Assembly: GCA_040387835.1 (NCBI GenBank)
Contig: JAZKCZ010000004.1
Location: forward strand, 1 to 64,000
From: Myxococcota bacterium
GTDB lineage: Bacteria; Myxococcota; UBA727; JABDBI01
Length of the DNA: 64,000 bases
Reading direction: 5' to 3'
The position numbers were made by a program, and so were the translations under genes. Numbering within the stretch: position 1 is the first letter of the stretch; the number at the start of each line of letters is the position of its first letter. The notes under the pieces are model-generated. The model made no database searches. It was not told where the DNA came from and worked only from the letters and a program-made list of their open reading frames with translations. Positions 8,234 to 16,187 of this stretch are shown piece by piece.

Positions 8234-9223
8234 ATGAATTCTAATCATTTAGCTTTTGCGAATATTTCAGACCTGGCGCTAAAAAAAGAAGTTTATCTTT
8301 TCCGAACGTTAGCATTGATTTCGAGTCTAGTTTGGGTAGGTTTAATATCCTTCGCTATTACTTCAAATAGCTCAGCAATTTGGTTGGTAACCTCCGGGGC
8401 GCTTGGTATTTGTTTTATCGTTGTATTCGCAACTGGAATGCTGGCCGCGAGTTTAAAATCTGAGTCTGTCGAGATTTCGGCTCAACAGTTGCCACAGCTA
8501 CATCAGGAATTAGTTGATGCATGCCGGCGATTGGGATTAAAGTCCATCCCCAGACTATTTGTAATGCAGTCTAATGGTATGCTAAACGCATTCGCCATGC
8601 GCCATGCACGGCGGCATTTTGTTGTGCTCTTCTCTGATTTTGTTGAAGCTTTTCCTGTCGGTTCAGCAGAACTGCGCTTTATTTTAGGTCATGAGTTAGG
8701 TCATATCAGTCGTAAGCATGTCTCTAAGCACGTGTTTTTGTGGCCCAGTATGTTTATTCCGATGTTAGGGTTTGCTTATCGGCGCGCTTGCGAAAGTACA
8801 TGTGACCGGTTTGGTGCCTTGATTTCAGGCGATGCAGATGCCAGCACGCGGGCGATGTTGGCCTTGGCAGGGGGCAGGACACTTTGTCACAACTTGAGCG
8901 CGAAGGCTTTTGCTAAGCAGCTTGAAGGTAATCGGGGCTTTTTTGTTTCATTGCATGAGTTGCTTTCAAGTTACCCAACCTTGTCAAAACGTGTTTCAGA
9001 TTTGATAGCTTTTCATTTCAATACCCCTCCAGTTAATGTGGAACGCAATGTTTTATCTTGTCTATTTTCAATGCTTATTCCCTGTGTCGGGTGGGGTGGG
9101 CTGATTGCCGCCTATTTTGCCTTCTTTTTTGGATATACGATTTATAATCGACAAGAGGTTCAATCTCAACCAGTTCAAGAAGCGCCTATTGAAGAGCAGA
9201 GTATTTCGGGTGCGGAGTATTAA
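8234..9223 (+). CDS. M48 family membrane zinc metallopeptidase (HtpX-like)
   Basis: This membrane peptidase of 329 residues belongs to the M48 (HtpX/Ste24-like) group, which degrades or processes membrane and exported proteins. Two hydrophobic helices occur near residues 25-45 and 48-72. The zinc motif HELGH is at 153-157, and the third ligand is Glu187 in the downstream helix (CESTCDRFG). A C-terminal membrane segment spans about 281-305. Length fits the family (about 290-330). It stands alone among secreted-protein genes. ATG 8234 is used; its ribosome binding site is weak. Confidence 0.9.
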   Translation: MNSNHLAFANISDLALKKEVYLFRTLALISSLVWVGLISFAITSNSSAIWLVTSGALGICFIVVFATGMLAASLKSESVEISAQQLPQLHQELVDACRRLGLKSIPRLFVMQSNGMLNAFAMRHARRHFVVLFSDFVEAFPVGSAELRFILGHELGHISRKHVSKHVFLWPSMFIPMLGFAYRRACESTCDRFGALISGDADASTRAMLALAGGRTLCHNLSAKAFAKQLEGNRGFFVSLHELLSSYPTLSKRVSDLIAFHFNTPPVNVERNVLSCLFSMLIPCVGWGGLIAAYFAFFFGYTIYNRQEVQSQPVQEAPIEEQSISGAEY

Positions 9224-9348
9224 GCGCTGGGTGAATATCTAAATTAAGTATACTTGGGCCCTAATTTCAAACCAAGGTAAGTAAGAGCACTAAAGGCAAA
9301 GGTCATAATTCTTCGAATATAGGGCCATTTTTTCCATTTCCATTCTCA

Positions 9349-10368
9349 TCAGCGATTGTTGAGCTTCTTTTCGTGCCGCTGACTCAGTTCTTCGACAGGA
9401 AGTTTTGGGTTAAAGTAAGTGGCCCATCTGCTCAGATTTGAACTTGTTCTGAACAAAAAATTTGTTCTGGACAGCAAAAGGCAATCAATAAGGGCATCTC
9501 GGCCTGTTGTGTATTGATTTTCGGTCATATTTATATGAAGAGGTCTTCCGTTGGTAGATCGTATAATCATGGTGTCGTATATGATTTTTCCGGGAAATTC
9601 GGACTCAAGGAACTTGATAAATGGCGCCTCGTCTGTTGCAACAAATATCTTAAAAGCCGTTAGCCGCCGCTGCGCGATTTCGGCGCGAATTTTTTCAGAT
9701 ACGACTTCATAAGGTGTTCTTGGTGCTTCGCTCGTTTTATCTGTTCCTCGATAGTGAACGCCAAAAACAAATTGATGACGAAAATGATTTTTTACAAACT
9801 TATTTACTTGCTGTTGAATTGCCGGAGTCGGAATAATATACTTATGCACTAAAACAGCGATTTGATCTCGGGGTGGGCCACCAAATTCTGGCATCTGATG
9901 ATTTGTTGAACTTGGGTCGTTTGACCTAATAAAATCCTTTTGACGGTCACCCAAGTCGATCGGTTTGAAATAATAGTTATACCAATTTTCACCTATTTTG
10001 GGATCATAATAAAGCCCGTCTTTGCCGAAATCAACCTTAACAGCGGAGCATAGTTTGATTTCATAGCACCGCAGCAAGCTCCAAACATCATCCAATACAC
10101 TAAAAAGACCGCTAGAAGTTATAGCTGGTCGAGCGGTCAAAATGACAGCATCTCCTTGTTGGATGGTTGTTAGCTTCGGTGGCAGCCACTCGAAAATATC
10201 TTCTACATCTCTTTCATCTCTTTCATCTAACTCATCATCTGGGTCTACTGGACCGAGATATGGCCCTACGCAGTTGTTTTTTTTGTGACAGTTATTTCTA
10301 AAACCGGAGTCTTGATAGCTCCAGCCGATCCCAACAAAAAGAATAATGAAAATCGCGCCAATTATCAT
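9349..10368 (-). CDS. membrane-anchored fucosyltransferase-like protein (GT23/NodZ-FUT8 type)
   Basis: This 339-residue protein has an N-terminal membrane anchor (residues 1-16) and an acidic linker (about 42-58, DERDERDVED). A GDP-fucose-transferase-like domain follows. The signature VHYRGTDK at 204-211 parallels the VHVRRTDK of FUT8 and NodZ. Further matches are FVATDE (242-247), TEN (282-284), and the C-terminal block DCLLLSR with RTSSNLS (295-313). These are the conserved motifs of the alpha-1,6-fucosyltransferase group (GT23). Enzyme activity and substrate are inferred. The anchor suggests the domain lies outside the cytoplasm, which would be unusual because GDP-fucose is cytosolic. Confidence 0.72.
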   Translation of the reverse strand: MIIGAIFIILFVGIGWSYQDSGFRNNCHKKNNCVGPYLGPVDPDDELDERDERDVEDIFEWLPPKLTTIQQGDAVILTARPAITSSGLFSVLDDVWSLLRCYEIKLCSAVKVDFGKDGLYYDPKIGENWYNYYFKPIDLGDRQKDFIRSNDPSSTNHQMPEFGGPPRDQIAVLVHKYIIPTPAIQQQVNKFVKNHFRHQFVFGVHYRGTDKTSEAPRTPYEVVSEKIRAEIAQRRLTAFKIFVATDEAPFIKFLESEFPGKIIYDTMIIRSTNGRPLHINMTENQYTTGRDALIDCLLLSRTNFLFRTSSNLSRWATYFNPKLPVEELSQRHEKKLNNR

Positions 10369-10488
10369 ATTTAAATTATGTATTAATTAGTCATTTGGAG
10401 TCAAGCCGATTTTTTCACCCAAAAGCAAGGTCTTATGGGACCCATAAACGGCAATTTCCTGAACTGTGAAAGTATCTGAGTCTGATGA

Positions 10489-10567
10489 GTCTGTCTGCGC
10501 CGATGGCGCTGCATGGGAGACTGTGCGGGAGAGCAGGTCGCTGCCGAGATTAGTTCCCCGCCCCTAA
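10489..10567 (+). pseudogene. fragment of 5S rRNA 3' half plus operon tail
   Basis: The sequence from CTGTCTGCGCCGATGG to GTTCCCCGCCCCTAA matches 1140-1220 with a few changes (for example GGCGCTGCATGG for GGTACTGCACGG). Only the 3' half of the 5S gene and the spacer up to the terminator are present. The terminator itself is missing here, but a copy of it lies at 20384-20439. Confidence 0.88.
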
Positions 10568-10879
10568 TTCATAGGCCCATAAGACCGTTTCTAATATTGT
10601 CACTCCATAGATTCCAATGGCAGCGATATTGGAGGTATATTGTAACTTGTTTATTATGGGGTTTTGATTGCGAAAAACGGCTGGCGCAATGAATTTTTGG
10701 CAAATAGCTACTGGTAAAGCACCTAGGCTCCACATCCAAACTAAGTCTGGAGTCTCTATGTATTTAGCGGAGCGATTTGCGTCTGCCTTCTTAGATGGGA
10801 TAGTGCTTTGATCTTGGCCGGACCATAACGAGGCTGAGAGAATAAATATACTTAGAATAGCAATTTGCTGCGGTTTCAT
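10550..10879 (-). CDS. small exported protein with membrane segments
   Basis: ATG 10879 begins a signal peptide (MKPQQIAILSIFILSASLWSG). Two hydrophobic segments follow (VWMWSLGALPVAI and IAAIGIYGVTILETVLW). The architecture resembles the products of 1347-1649 and 7077-7379. The last codons (LGAGN and the stop) are read from the rRNA operon tail fragment at 10489-10567, on its reverse strand. The original C-terminus has thus probably been replaced by the junction. Confidence 0.62.
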   Translation of the reverse strand: MKPQQIAILSIFILSASLWSGQDQSTIPSKKADANRSAKYIETPDLVWMWSLGALPVAICQKFIAPAVFRNQNPIINKLQYTSNIAAIGIYGVTILETVLWAYELGAGN

Positions 10880-10957
10880 TCGGAGTATCAATGCACATTA
10901 AATCAGTCTTAAAAAGGAGGATGCGCCAGAGGAACGAGCTCTTCAGAGCAGCAGATC

Positions 10958-11584
10958 CTATATTCTTTCAAAAAAGCTGGGAGTCCAGCGTGTGCATGAG
11001 CGGATGATTTGATGAATGTCTGTGGACGCATTCAACTTGCGCTTATCTTGCACGCACTTAAATATTGTTGTGTCTTTACATACTTTAAATGTTTCAGGTT
11101 CGGAGCGTGTAAGGGGCATTAGTGTTTCCATGCACTCATTTCCTTCGGGATTCTTGCATACCTCTATAGCCACAGATGCATCCCTACTGTGGTTTAGTAC
11201 GAGGTCGACACATTTTGCTGCATCTCTATGCTTGCATACGTCAATAGCTATACCTGCGTCAGATGAGTAGTACAATATCGTATCTATGCACTGATTTGCC
11301 CCAGGGTTTCTACATACTTCGATCGCGCTGGCAACAGTTCCGCAATTAATCAACTTTCTTGTGCATTCAATAGCGTCTTTACTGCTGCAAGCAGCTTCTT
11401 TATCTTGCGAATGTTCCGGGTGTTCTTGCAGTGATTCTAGGCAGTTGCGTCGATAGAATTCTTTCCATGCATGTTTTTCTGAGTAGCCGGGACTGGTATC
11501 GGTGATTGGTGTAGGTTGGGACGGTTTTTCATGGCAGCCAGACAGCGTAAGATATAGTAGTGCAAATAGTAAGTTATTCATCAT
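10958..11584 (-). CDS. lipoprotein with five 26-residue CX7C repeats
   Basis: This 208-residue lipoprotein has a lipobox ending LSGC at Cys17. Five repeats each carry a C-x7-C pair: Cys66/74, 91/99, 117/125, 143/151 and 169/177. The last four have exactly 26-residue spacing and a common pattern, (A/T)(I/F)(E/D/K)VCK then C(I/V/M) and a helix. The pattern fits a helical-hairpin solenoid with a disulfide in each unit, by analogy with Sel1-type repeats, but it is not a repeat family I can name. The protein would be exposed in the periplasm or at the outer membrane. Solenoids usually bind other proteins; that role is inference. Confidence 0.82.
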   Translation of the reverse strand: MMNNLLFALLYLTLSGCHEKPSQPTPITDTSPGYSEKHAWKEFYRRNCLESLQEHPEHSQDKEAACSSKDAIECTRKLINCGTVASAIEVCRNPGANQCIDTILYYSSDAGIAIDVCKHRDAAKCVDLVLNHSRDASVAIEVCKNPEGNECMETLMPLTRSEPETFKVCKDTTIFKCVQDKRKLNASTDIHQIIRSCTRWTPSFFERI

Positions 11585-11668
11585 ATCCGCACCCTAGCAT
11601 GGGTGATATCTGCCCCCTAATTGCGAGGTAAAGAACGCTTCAGGTAAGATCAGATGTGCCCGGGTCCT

Positions 11669-11706
11669 AATTGATTCTAACTCCCCGAAGGAGACGCTTC
11701 TTGCAA
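11669..11706 (+). repeat. partial copy of repeat family A
   Basis: TTGATTCTAACTCCCCGAAGG repeats the first part of the family A element at 7520-7600. The GTTGCGTTGCC part is missing. It lies just upstream of the gene at 11737. Confidence 0.5.
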
Positions 11707-11736
11707 GTTCTCACTTAATCTGTATTATTCATCCAG

Positions 11737-12444
11737 ATGAACTTGTTATTTTTAGTTGTATTATTGTTTAGCAATTTGGGGTCGGTTAATCGCAATGACT
11801 CAATCCCCGAAAATCCGTTTTGGAAGGAGTATATTAGCCAGCTTGTATCTCTGGAGAAGAAGCGAAGTGAGTTCGAGTTTCAGCGGGACTTAATACTGGG
11901 TAATAAGCTGCTTTCTGCTGACCAGCGCTTGCAGAGGATCGGTGCTCTTGATGAACCTGGAATCATTCGTGATCTTGCTCGGCAATATGCTTGGGCCATC
12001 CCTGATATCCCAGCACTTCGTATGCTGCAAAAGCATTCTCCGATTATAGAAATAGGAGCGGGTGCGGGCTATTGGGCGCATCTGTTGAGTGAAATGGACG
12101 TCGATATTGTGGCTTATGATGACTTTAGCTGGACTACTAGGCGTAAATTGTGGTTCCCAGTTAAGCGGATGCCAATCATGCCGCCCTTTGAACGATCCGA
12201 GCCTAGGACGCTATTTTTGTGTTGGCCGCCCAAAAAAACAGGCATGGCTACTTTGACTTTACATAACTATCTGGTTTTTGGAGGTCAAAAAGTGATTTAT
12301 GTTGGCGAGTATTCGAAAGATGCCGCTACTGCTGAACCTGAGTTCTTCAGACTATTGGAAAAGCACTTTGAGTTGATTGAAGAGTTAGAAATCCCAACTT
12401 GGCCGGGCTATCATGACAGGTTGTTTGTTTACCAAAGAATCTGA
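11737..12444 (+). CDS. secreted methyltransferase-fold protein
   Basis: A signal peptide (MNLLFLVVLLFSNLGSV) precedes a Rossmann-type domain. IIEIGAGAGYWA at 103-114 fits the glycine-rich SAM-binding motif I of class I methyltransferases, and DIVAYDD at 123-129 fits motif II, with an acidic residue at the strand end. Downstream blocks LFLCWPP and VIYVGEY, and the end EIPTWPGYHDRL, match the general layout of an uncharacterised methyltransferase-like group I recall from fungi and other eukaryotes. The acceptor is unknown. SAM is not normally present in the periplasm, so the enzyme may act in a host or prey cell; that is inference. Confidence 0.68.
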   Translation: MNLLFLVVLLFSNLGSVNRNDSIPENPFWKEYISQLVSLEKKRSEFEFQRDLILGNKLLSADQRLQRIGALDEPGIIRDLARQYAWAIPDIPALRMLQKHSPIIEIGAGAGYWAHLLSEMDVDIVAYDDFSWTTRRKLWFPVKRMPIMPPFERSEPRTLFLCWPPKKTGMATLTLHNYLVFGGQKVIYVGEYSKDAATAEPEFFRLLEKHFELIEELEIPTWPGYHDRLFVYQRI

Positions 12445-12619
12445 AAGACTGACATCTTTACACCCGCATCTATTCCCAAACATTACATCCATAATGCTTT
12501 AATCCCAATTTCCCAAAGGCTCACCAAGCTAAAATAGATTTGATTTGAGGGAAGGGAGAACGCACGAGACCAGAAACGGGAAGTTCATCTCGGCCGGCAT
12601 CAAGTGTCAGACATCCCCG

Positions 12620-13669
12620 TTATTTTTTAACGGCACGTACAATCCAAACGTTTTTTCGCCCGTTATGTGGGCTGGTCATTCGCTTGATGCTGACATCGGT
12701 AAACCCGTTGGTTTGAAGAAACTCTGTTACGGCATCGCTATTTTGCAGCACAGCAATGTCGGACAGCAGAAAATTGAAGAAACTCTTTTGGGCGAATGCA
12801 TTTAGGCTGTACAGCATCCCATAAATTGGTCTACGATCTTTATACATTAGGTAAGGTTGGCCTTCTTTATAGTCTTGCCTAATCTGCTTTGATGCTCGGA
12901 GAATAGTATCATCCATACTTTGGTCGAATTCGTTAAACCCACGCTCTGGATCTACCGGCAAAAAGACGCGCAAGTCATTTTGCATGATGAGGGCAGATAA
13001 GATACTCGTTTCGGTGTCTAAGCGTCTTCGAATTTGCTGTTCGGTTCCTAAATTATGCTTAGCATAGTATTGAACCAACTCTGATATGGGCGATTGGGTT
13101 TCTTTAGCGAGAAATTTGTCGATCATTTCTATTGAAGCATAGGGATTAAATACTCCCTGAAACGGATTTCTGATCGCCGCACGTTTTATGTTGTCTGCTG
13201 AAGCGCCAATCAGCATGACATAGGGATTCCATTCTATTTCGAGTACCGTGCCTGGGGCCATGGCTTTGCCCAAGTTGATGACGGCTTCTTCGATAAAACG
13301 CTCTTGCTCGAGGTGCTCAAACAGGGGCACTTGTACCTGGAAAGAACCGGATCGTGTTGTCGGCAGCCGCTCTAGATAGACTCTTCTCAAAACAAATTCT
13401 GAGAAATTGAAGGTTTTAATGTCTCCTTCGATATGTTGTGTTCCTTCTAAAACAGAGGGGCGAACGTCAAAAGTCGTGGCCCGGCCGTCGAAAGTTCTTA
13501 GATGTGTTAAATCAGCATTGCCATGAAAATCTGCATATTTAGGACCATAGCCATCCTGAGTATTTCTTGTCGAACCCGCTACGAGGTAGAGTTCTTTTAA
13601 GGGACGGGCTTGTGATGCTGAAGTTGCTACTAGCAATAAGAGAAGAATGAAAGTCCTATTTGAATTCAT
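12620..13669 (-). CDS. secreted protein, intact member of a duplicated pair
   Basis: This 349-residue protein has a signal peptide (MNSNRTFILLLLLVATSASQA). The C-terminal end (FLQTNGFTDVSIKR then RKNVWIVRA) and the segment VINLGKAMAPGTVLEIEW look like the last strands of a class I methyltransferase fold. A proper glycine-rich motif I is not visible, so the assignment is weak. A second, decayed copy lies at 27296-28133 with matching upstream sequence (TCAATAAGTGTATTCT in both), showing a segmental duplication. Function unknown. Confidence 0.8.
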   Translation of the reverse strand: MNSNRTFILLLLLVATSASQARPLKELYLVAGSTRNTQDGYGPKYADFHGNADLTHLRTFDGRATTFDVRPSVLEGTQHIEGDIKTFNFSEFVLRRVYLERLPTTRSGSFQVQVPLFEHLEQERFIEEAVINLGKAMAPGTVLEIEWNPYVMLIGASADNIKRAAIRNPFQGVFNPYASIEMIDKFLAKETQSPISELVQYYAKHNLGTEQQIRRRLDTETSILSALIMQNDLRVFLPVDPERGFNEFDQSMDDTILRASKQIRQDYKEGQPYLMYKDRRPIYGMLYSLNAFAQKSFFNFLLSDIAVLQNSDAVTEFLQTNGFTDVSIKRMTSPHNGRKNVWIVRAVKK

Positions 13670-13844
13670 TGAAATCCGTTAAATATTTCAAAGTAGTTAG
13701 TCAATAAGTGTATTCTAATTTTCTGCAATTTTGTTCGTCTATGTCATTAAATTCCGATGCCGGTTCTACTGAAGCGTCTTGCGTTCGCGTTGTGTAGTGG
13801 AACCCACAGCTTGACAGTTCGTTTAGGTGATGAAAATATAAGCC

Positions 13845-14621
13845 GTGAATTATCGCTATATTTTTGTCGTTTTTTTGTTTGTGTTTTTGCCGTTAAATTG
13901 CTTTGCCGATGTCTATACTGCAGCACAAATAGTTATCGCAGCCACCCGGCAGAAAATCCCCCTTATTATTAACCGTCCGGCCGTTATTGGTGCTAGGGAT
14001 GACCGTTTTTATTTTGAGGAGCGTCCTGGCTTGGATGTCATATGGGACCAACAGGAAGCGAGGCAACAATCAATAATCTTGGAAACCTATTTTGAACGAT
14101 TGGCGCTGCAGAGGCGACAAGCGCTCTTGCACGATTTATCCCAAATCCATCAACGTCACCCGGGGGCATTGGACGATGATATTGTTAGGTATTTAGATCA
14201 CCTTAACACTGTTTTAGCGAGGATGAATGCTGGGTTGGTATATCGAAAAGGAGCTTGCGGGCACCTAGCGTCTGTCTCGGCTGCATTCGCGATCGTTCTT
14301 GAGATCGCAGGTAGAATAGAAATCATTCAACTTAAGGACAAATTGGATGGACATGCTTTTGTCGTTCTTAACCGGCCGTTGAGCAGCACCTTGTCCAGCC
14401 TCTCAACATGGGGAGAAGCAGTAATATTGGACGCATGGTCAATGGAAGGGGAAGCTAATGGCGTCTATGATTTGACAAATCTTCCCCTCGTGCTGTCCCA
14501 AAAGAAATGGACGAGCTGGAAATCCATTGAAGTGTCTTATCCTCAGGGTCGGGCATTTCACCCGGAGGTGGTAAAGTTAATACGGAAGTTCTATTGGGAG
14601 ATGAAGGTGCTACTGGGTTAA
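13845..14621 (+). CDS. secreted protein, possible Cys-His-Asp hydrolase
   Basis: The 258-residue product starts at GTG 13845 (weak ribosome binding site) with a signal peptide ending LNCFA. The C-terminal half has a pattern typical of papain-like or transglutaminase-like folds: Cys138 at the head of a helix (GACGHLASVSAAFA), His170 in DGHAFVVLNR and Asp196 in VILDAW. These could form a catalytic triad. The order and spacing match bacterial secreted cysteine proteases and deamidases, but no named family is recognised. Structure prediction would be needed to settle the fold. Confidence 0.7.
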   Translation: MNYRYIFVVFLFVFLPLNCFADVYTAAQIVIAATRQKIPLIINRPAVIGARDDRFYFEERPGLDVIWDQQEARQQSIILETYFERLALQRRQALLHDLSQIHQRHPGALDDDIVRYLDHLNTVLARMNAGLVYRKGACGHLASVSAAFAIVLEIAGRIEIIQLKDKLDGHAFVVLNRPLSSTLSSLSTWGEAVILDAWSMEGEANGVYDLTNLPLVLSQKKWTSWKSIEVSYPQGRAFHPEVVKLIRKFYWEMKVLLG

Positions 14622-14623
14622 TT

Positions 14624-14698
14624 ACTGCTTTCGCTCTATATGAAGACGCACTGCAAAAGCGGCTGGGTGTGAATTACACATTTCTGCGGTCGGAGTGA
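14624..14698 (+). pseudogene. C-terminal fragment of a relative of the 4746-5279 gene
   Basis: The frame reads TAFALYEDALQKRLGVN and stops at TGA 14696-14698, matching FAIYDNALQKRLGVN at the end of the 4746-5279 protein. The bases CACTGCAAAAGCGGCTGGG are identical in both. It begins right after the stop codon of the preceding gene with no start codon, so it is a remnant. Confidence 0.75.
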
Positions 14699-14797
14699 TC
14701 GAGGGTGGAGCCTATTCCCGTAAACGCCTTGAGATTAATCAGCCGGTATAGAATGATGCCGCTTGCAAACCAAATTCTAAAATATTAGCGTGTATAA

Positions 14798-15376
14798 ATG
14801 AACATAAAAAATTCGCTAAACTTATTCTTTTTATTGATTTGCCTTTCACGGTTATCATATGCCTTTGACGTGATTGAGCTTCTTAAAGCTGAGTTGGCTC
14901 CTATGACTGATGTGGAAAAAGTCAAAGTCTCAGCCTGTTTTTCTGAGGATTGGTCTAGCGCTCGGACTTCAGCCTGTGTTTCCTCAGGTTCAATTGTGTA
15001 TTTTTGGGATCCTTTGAATAGATCTTTTGAGGCTAGCAGTTTAAGAGAGGTCGTCATCGAACAGCTGGTTGAAGGTCAAGAGAGAATTTCTTCAGAAGAA
15101 GAATCGGCGTTAGTCGAACTTTTGACCGATCTTCGAAAAGAAATTATTAAAACCAAAAAGGGATCTGTTAATTACAGTCTTGCTATTGTGAAGATTAGAG
15201 CGATTGGTGGTTACATCTATCTAACTTTTGGTTCTAAAACCATGTTAAGAATTTGCGAAAAAGTTCCCGGGTTAATACAATTCATGGAACTAATGACCGG
15301 TGGTGCTAAAGCGAAAGCGGCTTATCATAAGTCCATCGAGTTTCTCTGGGCGGGTATCGGTAAATGGCAAGGGTAA
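14798..15376 (+). CDS. secreted helical protein, unrecognised
   Basis: This 192-residue protein has a signal peptide (MNIKNSLNLFFLLICLSRLSYA). The mature part is mainly helical by composition, with long amphipathic stretches (VVIEQLVEGQERISSEEESALVEL region, about 80-110) and two nearby Cys (VSACF and SACVS). There are no enzyme motifs and no recognised family. Confidence 0.75.
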   Translation: MNIKNSLNLFFLLICLSRLSYAFDVIELLKAELAPMTDVEKVKVSACFSEDWSSARTSACVSSGSIVYFWDPLNRSFEASSLREVVIEQLVEGQERISSEEESALVELLTDLRKEIIKTKKGSVNYSLAIVKIRAIGGYIYLTFGSKTMLRICEKVPGLIQFMELMTGGAKAKAAYHKSIEFLWAGIGKWQG

Positions 15377-15452
15377 GCTGAAGCTCAGGATTCAGGCCAT
15401 GTTTCATTGATTATAGTTGCAAACGAAGGTGGGGTTTTAATACGCTGCACCA

Positions 15453-16133
15453 ATGCTCAAACTTCGGAGTGCTTTTTGGATCTTTAACCTTATGGCGTAT
15501 AGCCAGGCAAGCTTGGCTGATTTTGAAAGTTGGAACGTGTTTGAGTATCGTCTGCCTTTGATCCGAGCGAAACCTGGATTGGGTCGCCTATCCTTACGAG
15601 TACAGACGGAATTTCGTTTTAATACGCGTTCAGGAGGGTTACACCAGGCATTTGCGCGTGTGGGTCCGCTTTTCGATTTGGCACCCTGGCTTTTTGTGGC
15701 CACCCAAGCAACAGTGTATTCGGACAGGCTATCAGATGGAAGGTATGCAATGGAAGCCCGTGCGGAGCTTGAACCAAATCTATATGGCAGGTTGGGGTTC
15801 TTCAATATTAATGACCGTAACCGAATGGAATTTCGTTGTCGCGAAGCGCGTTCAGATTGGCGTTACCGGAATCAGCTTCGTGTCAATCTCGCACCTGCGG
15901 ACTGGGCAATGCATCCTTTTATTTGGGGCGAGGTTATTTTTGATCTGACTGGCACCAGGGTAGGATTGAGTCAAAATCGGATGTCGGTAGGCATCGGTGT
16001 TCCATTTGGTGAAGGTATGCGACTTGATATCGGGTACCTCATGCGCCATCGTCGTAGCCCAGAGCACCAAATTTGGATAGTAGACCAAGGTATATTTTTG
16101 CAGCTCTTGATTGACGTTCCCCCGTTTTCTTGA
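15453..16133 (+). CDS. DUF2490-type outer-membrane protein
   Basis: The 226-residue product has a signal peptide (cleavage near QASLA). Alternating hydrophobic/polar strands follow, with features of the DUF2490 family: LSLRVQTEFRF near the start, a DRNRMEFR element, and W-rich strands (WRYRNQLRVNL). This family is predicted to form a small outer-membrane beta-barrel of unknown role. The next gene also encodes a barrel protein. Assignment is from pattern recognition only. Confidence 0.72.
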   Translation: MLKLRSAFWIFNLMAYSQASLADFESWNVFEYRLPLIRAKPGLGRLSLRVQTEFRFNTRSGGLHQAFARVGPLFDLAPWLFVATQATVYSDRLSDGRYAMEARAELEPNLYGRLGFFNINDRNRMEFRCREARSDWRYRNQLRVNLAPADWAMHPFIWGEVIFDLTGTRVGLSQNRMSVGIGVPFGEGMRLDIGYLMRHRRSPEHQIWIVDQGIFLQLLIDVPPFS

Positions 16134-16187
16134 GCTGCGTGGATCAAAGTTGGGACGCTTTATTTGCGATTGGGCTAAGCTTGGAAA

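Noticed and set aside
12545-12805. Plus-strand frame with NGTYNPNVFSPVMWAGHSL
   Set aside because: Antisense to the end of the duplicated gene at 12620-13669. The same frame at 27284 exists only because the gene was duplicated.
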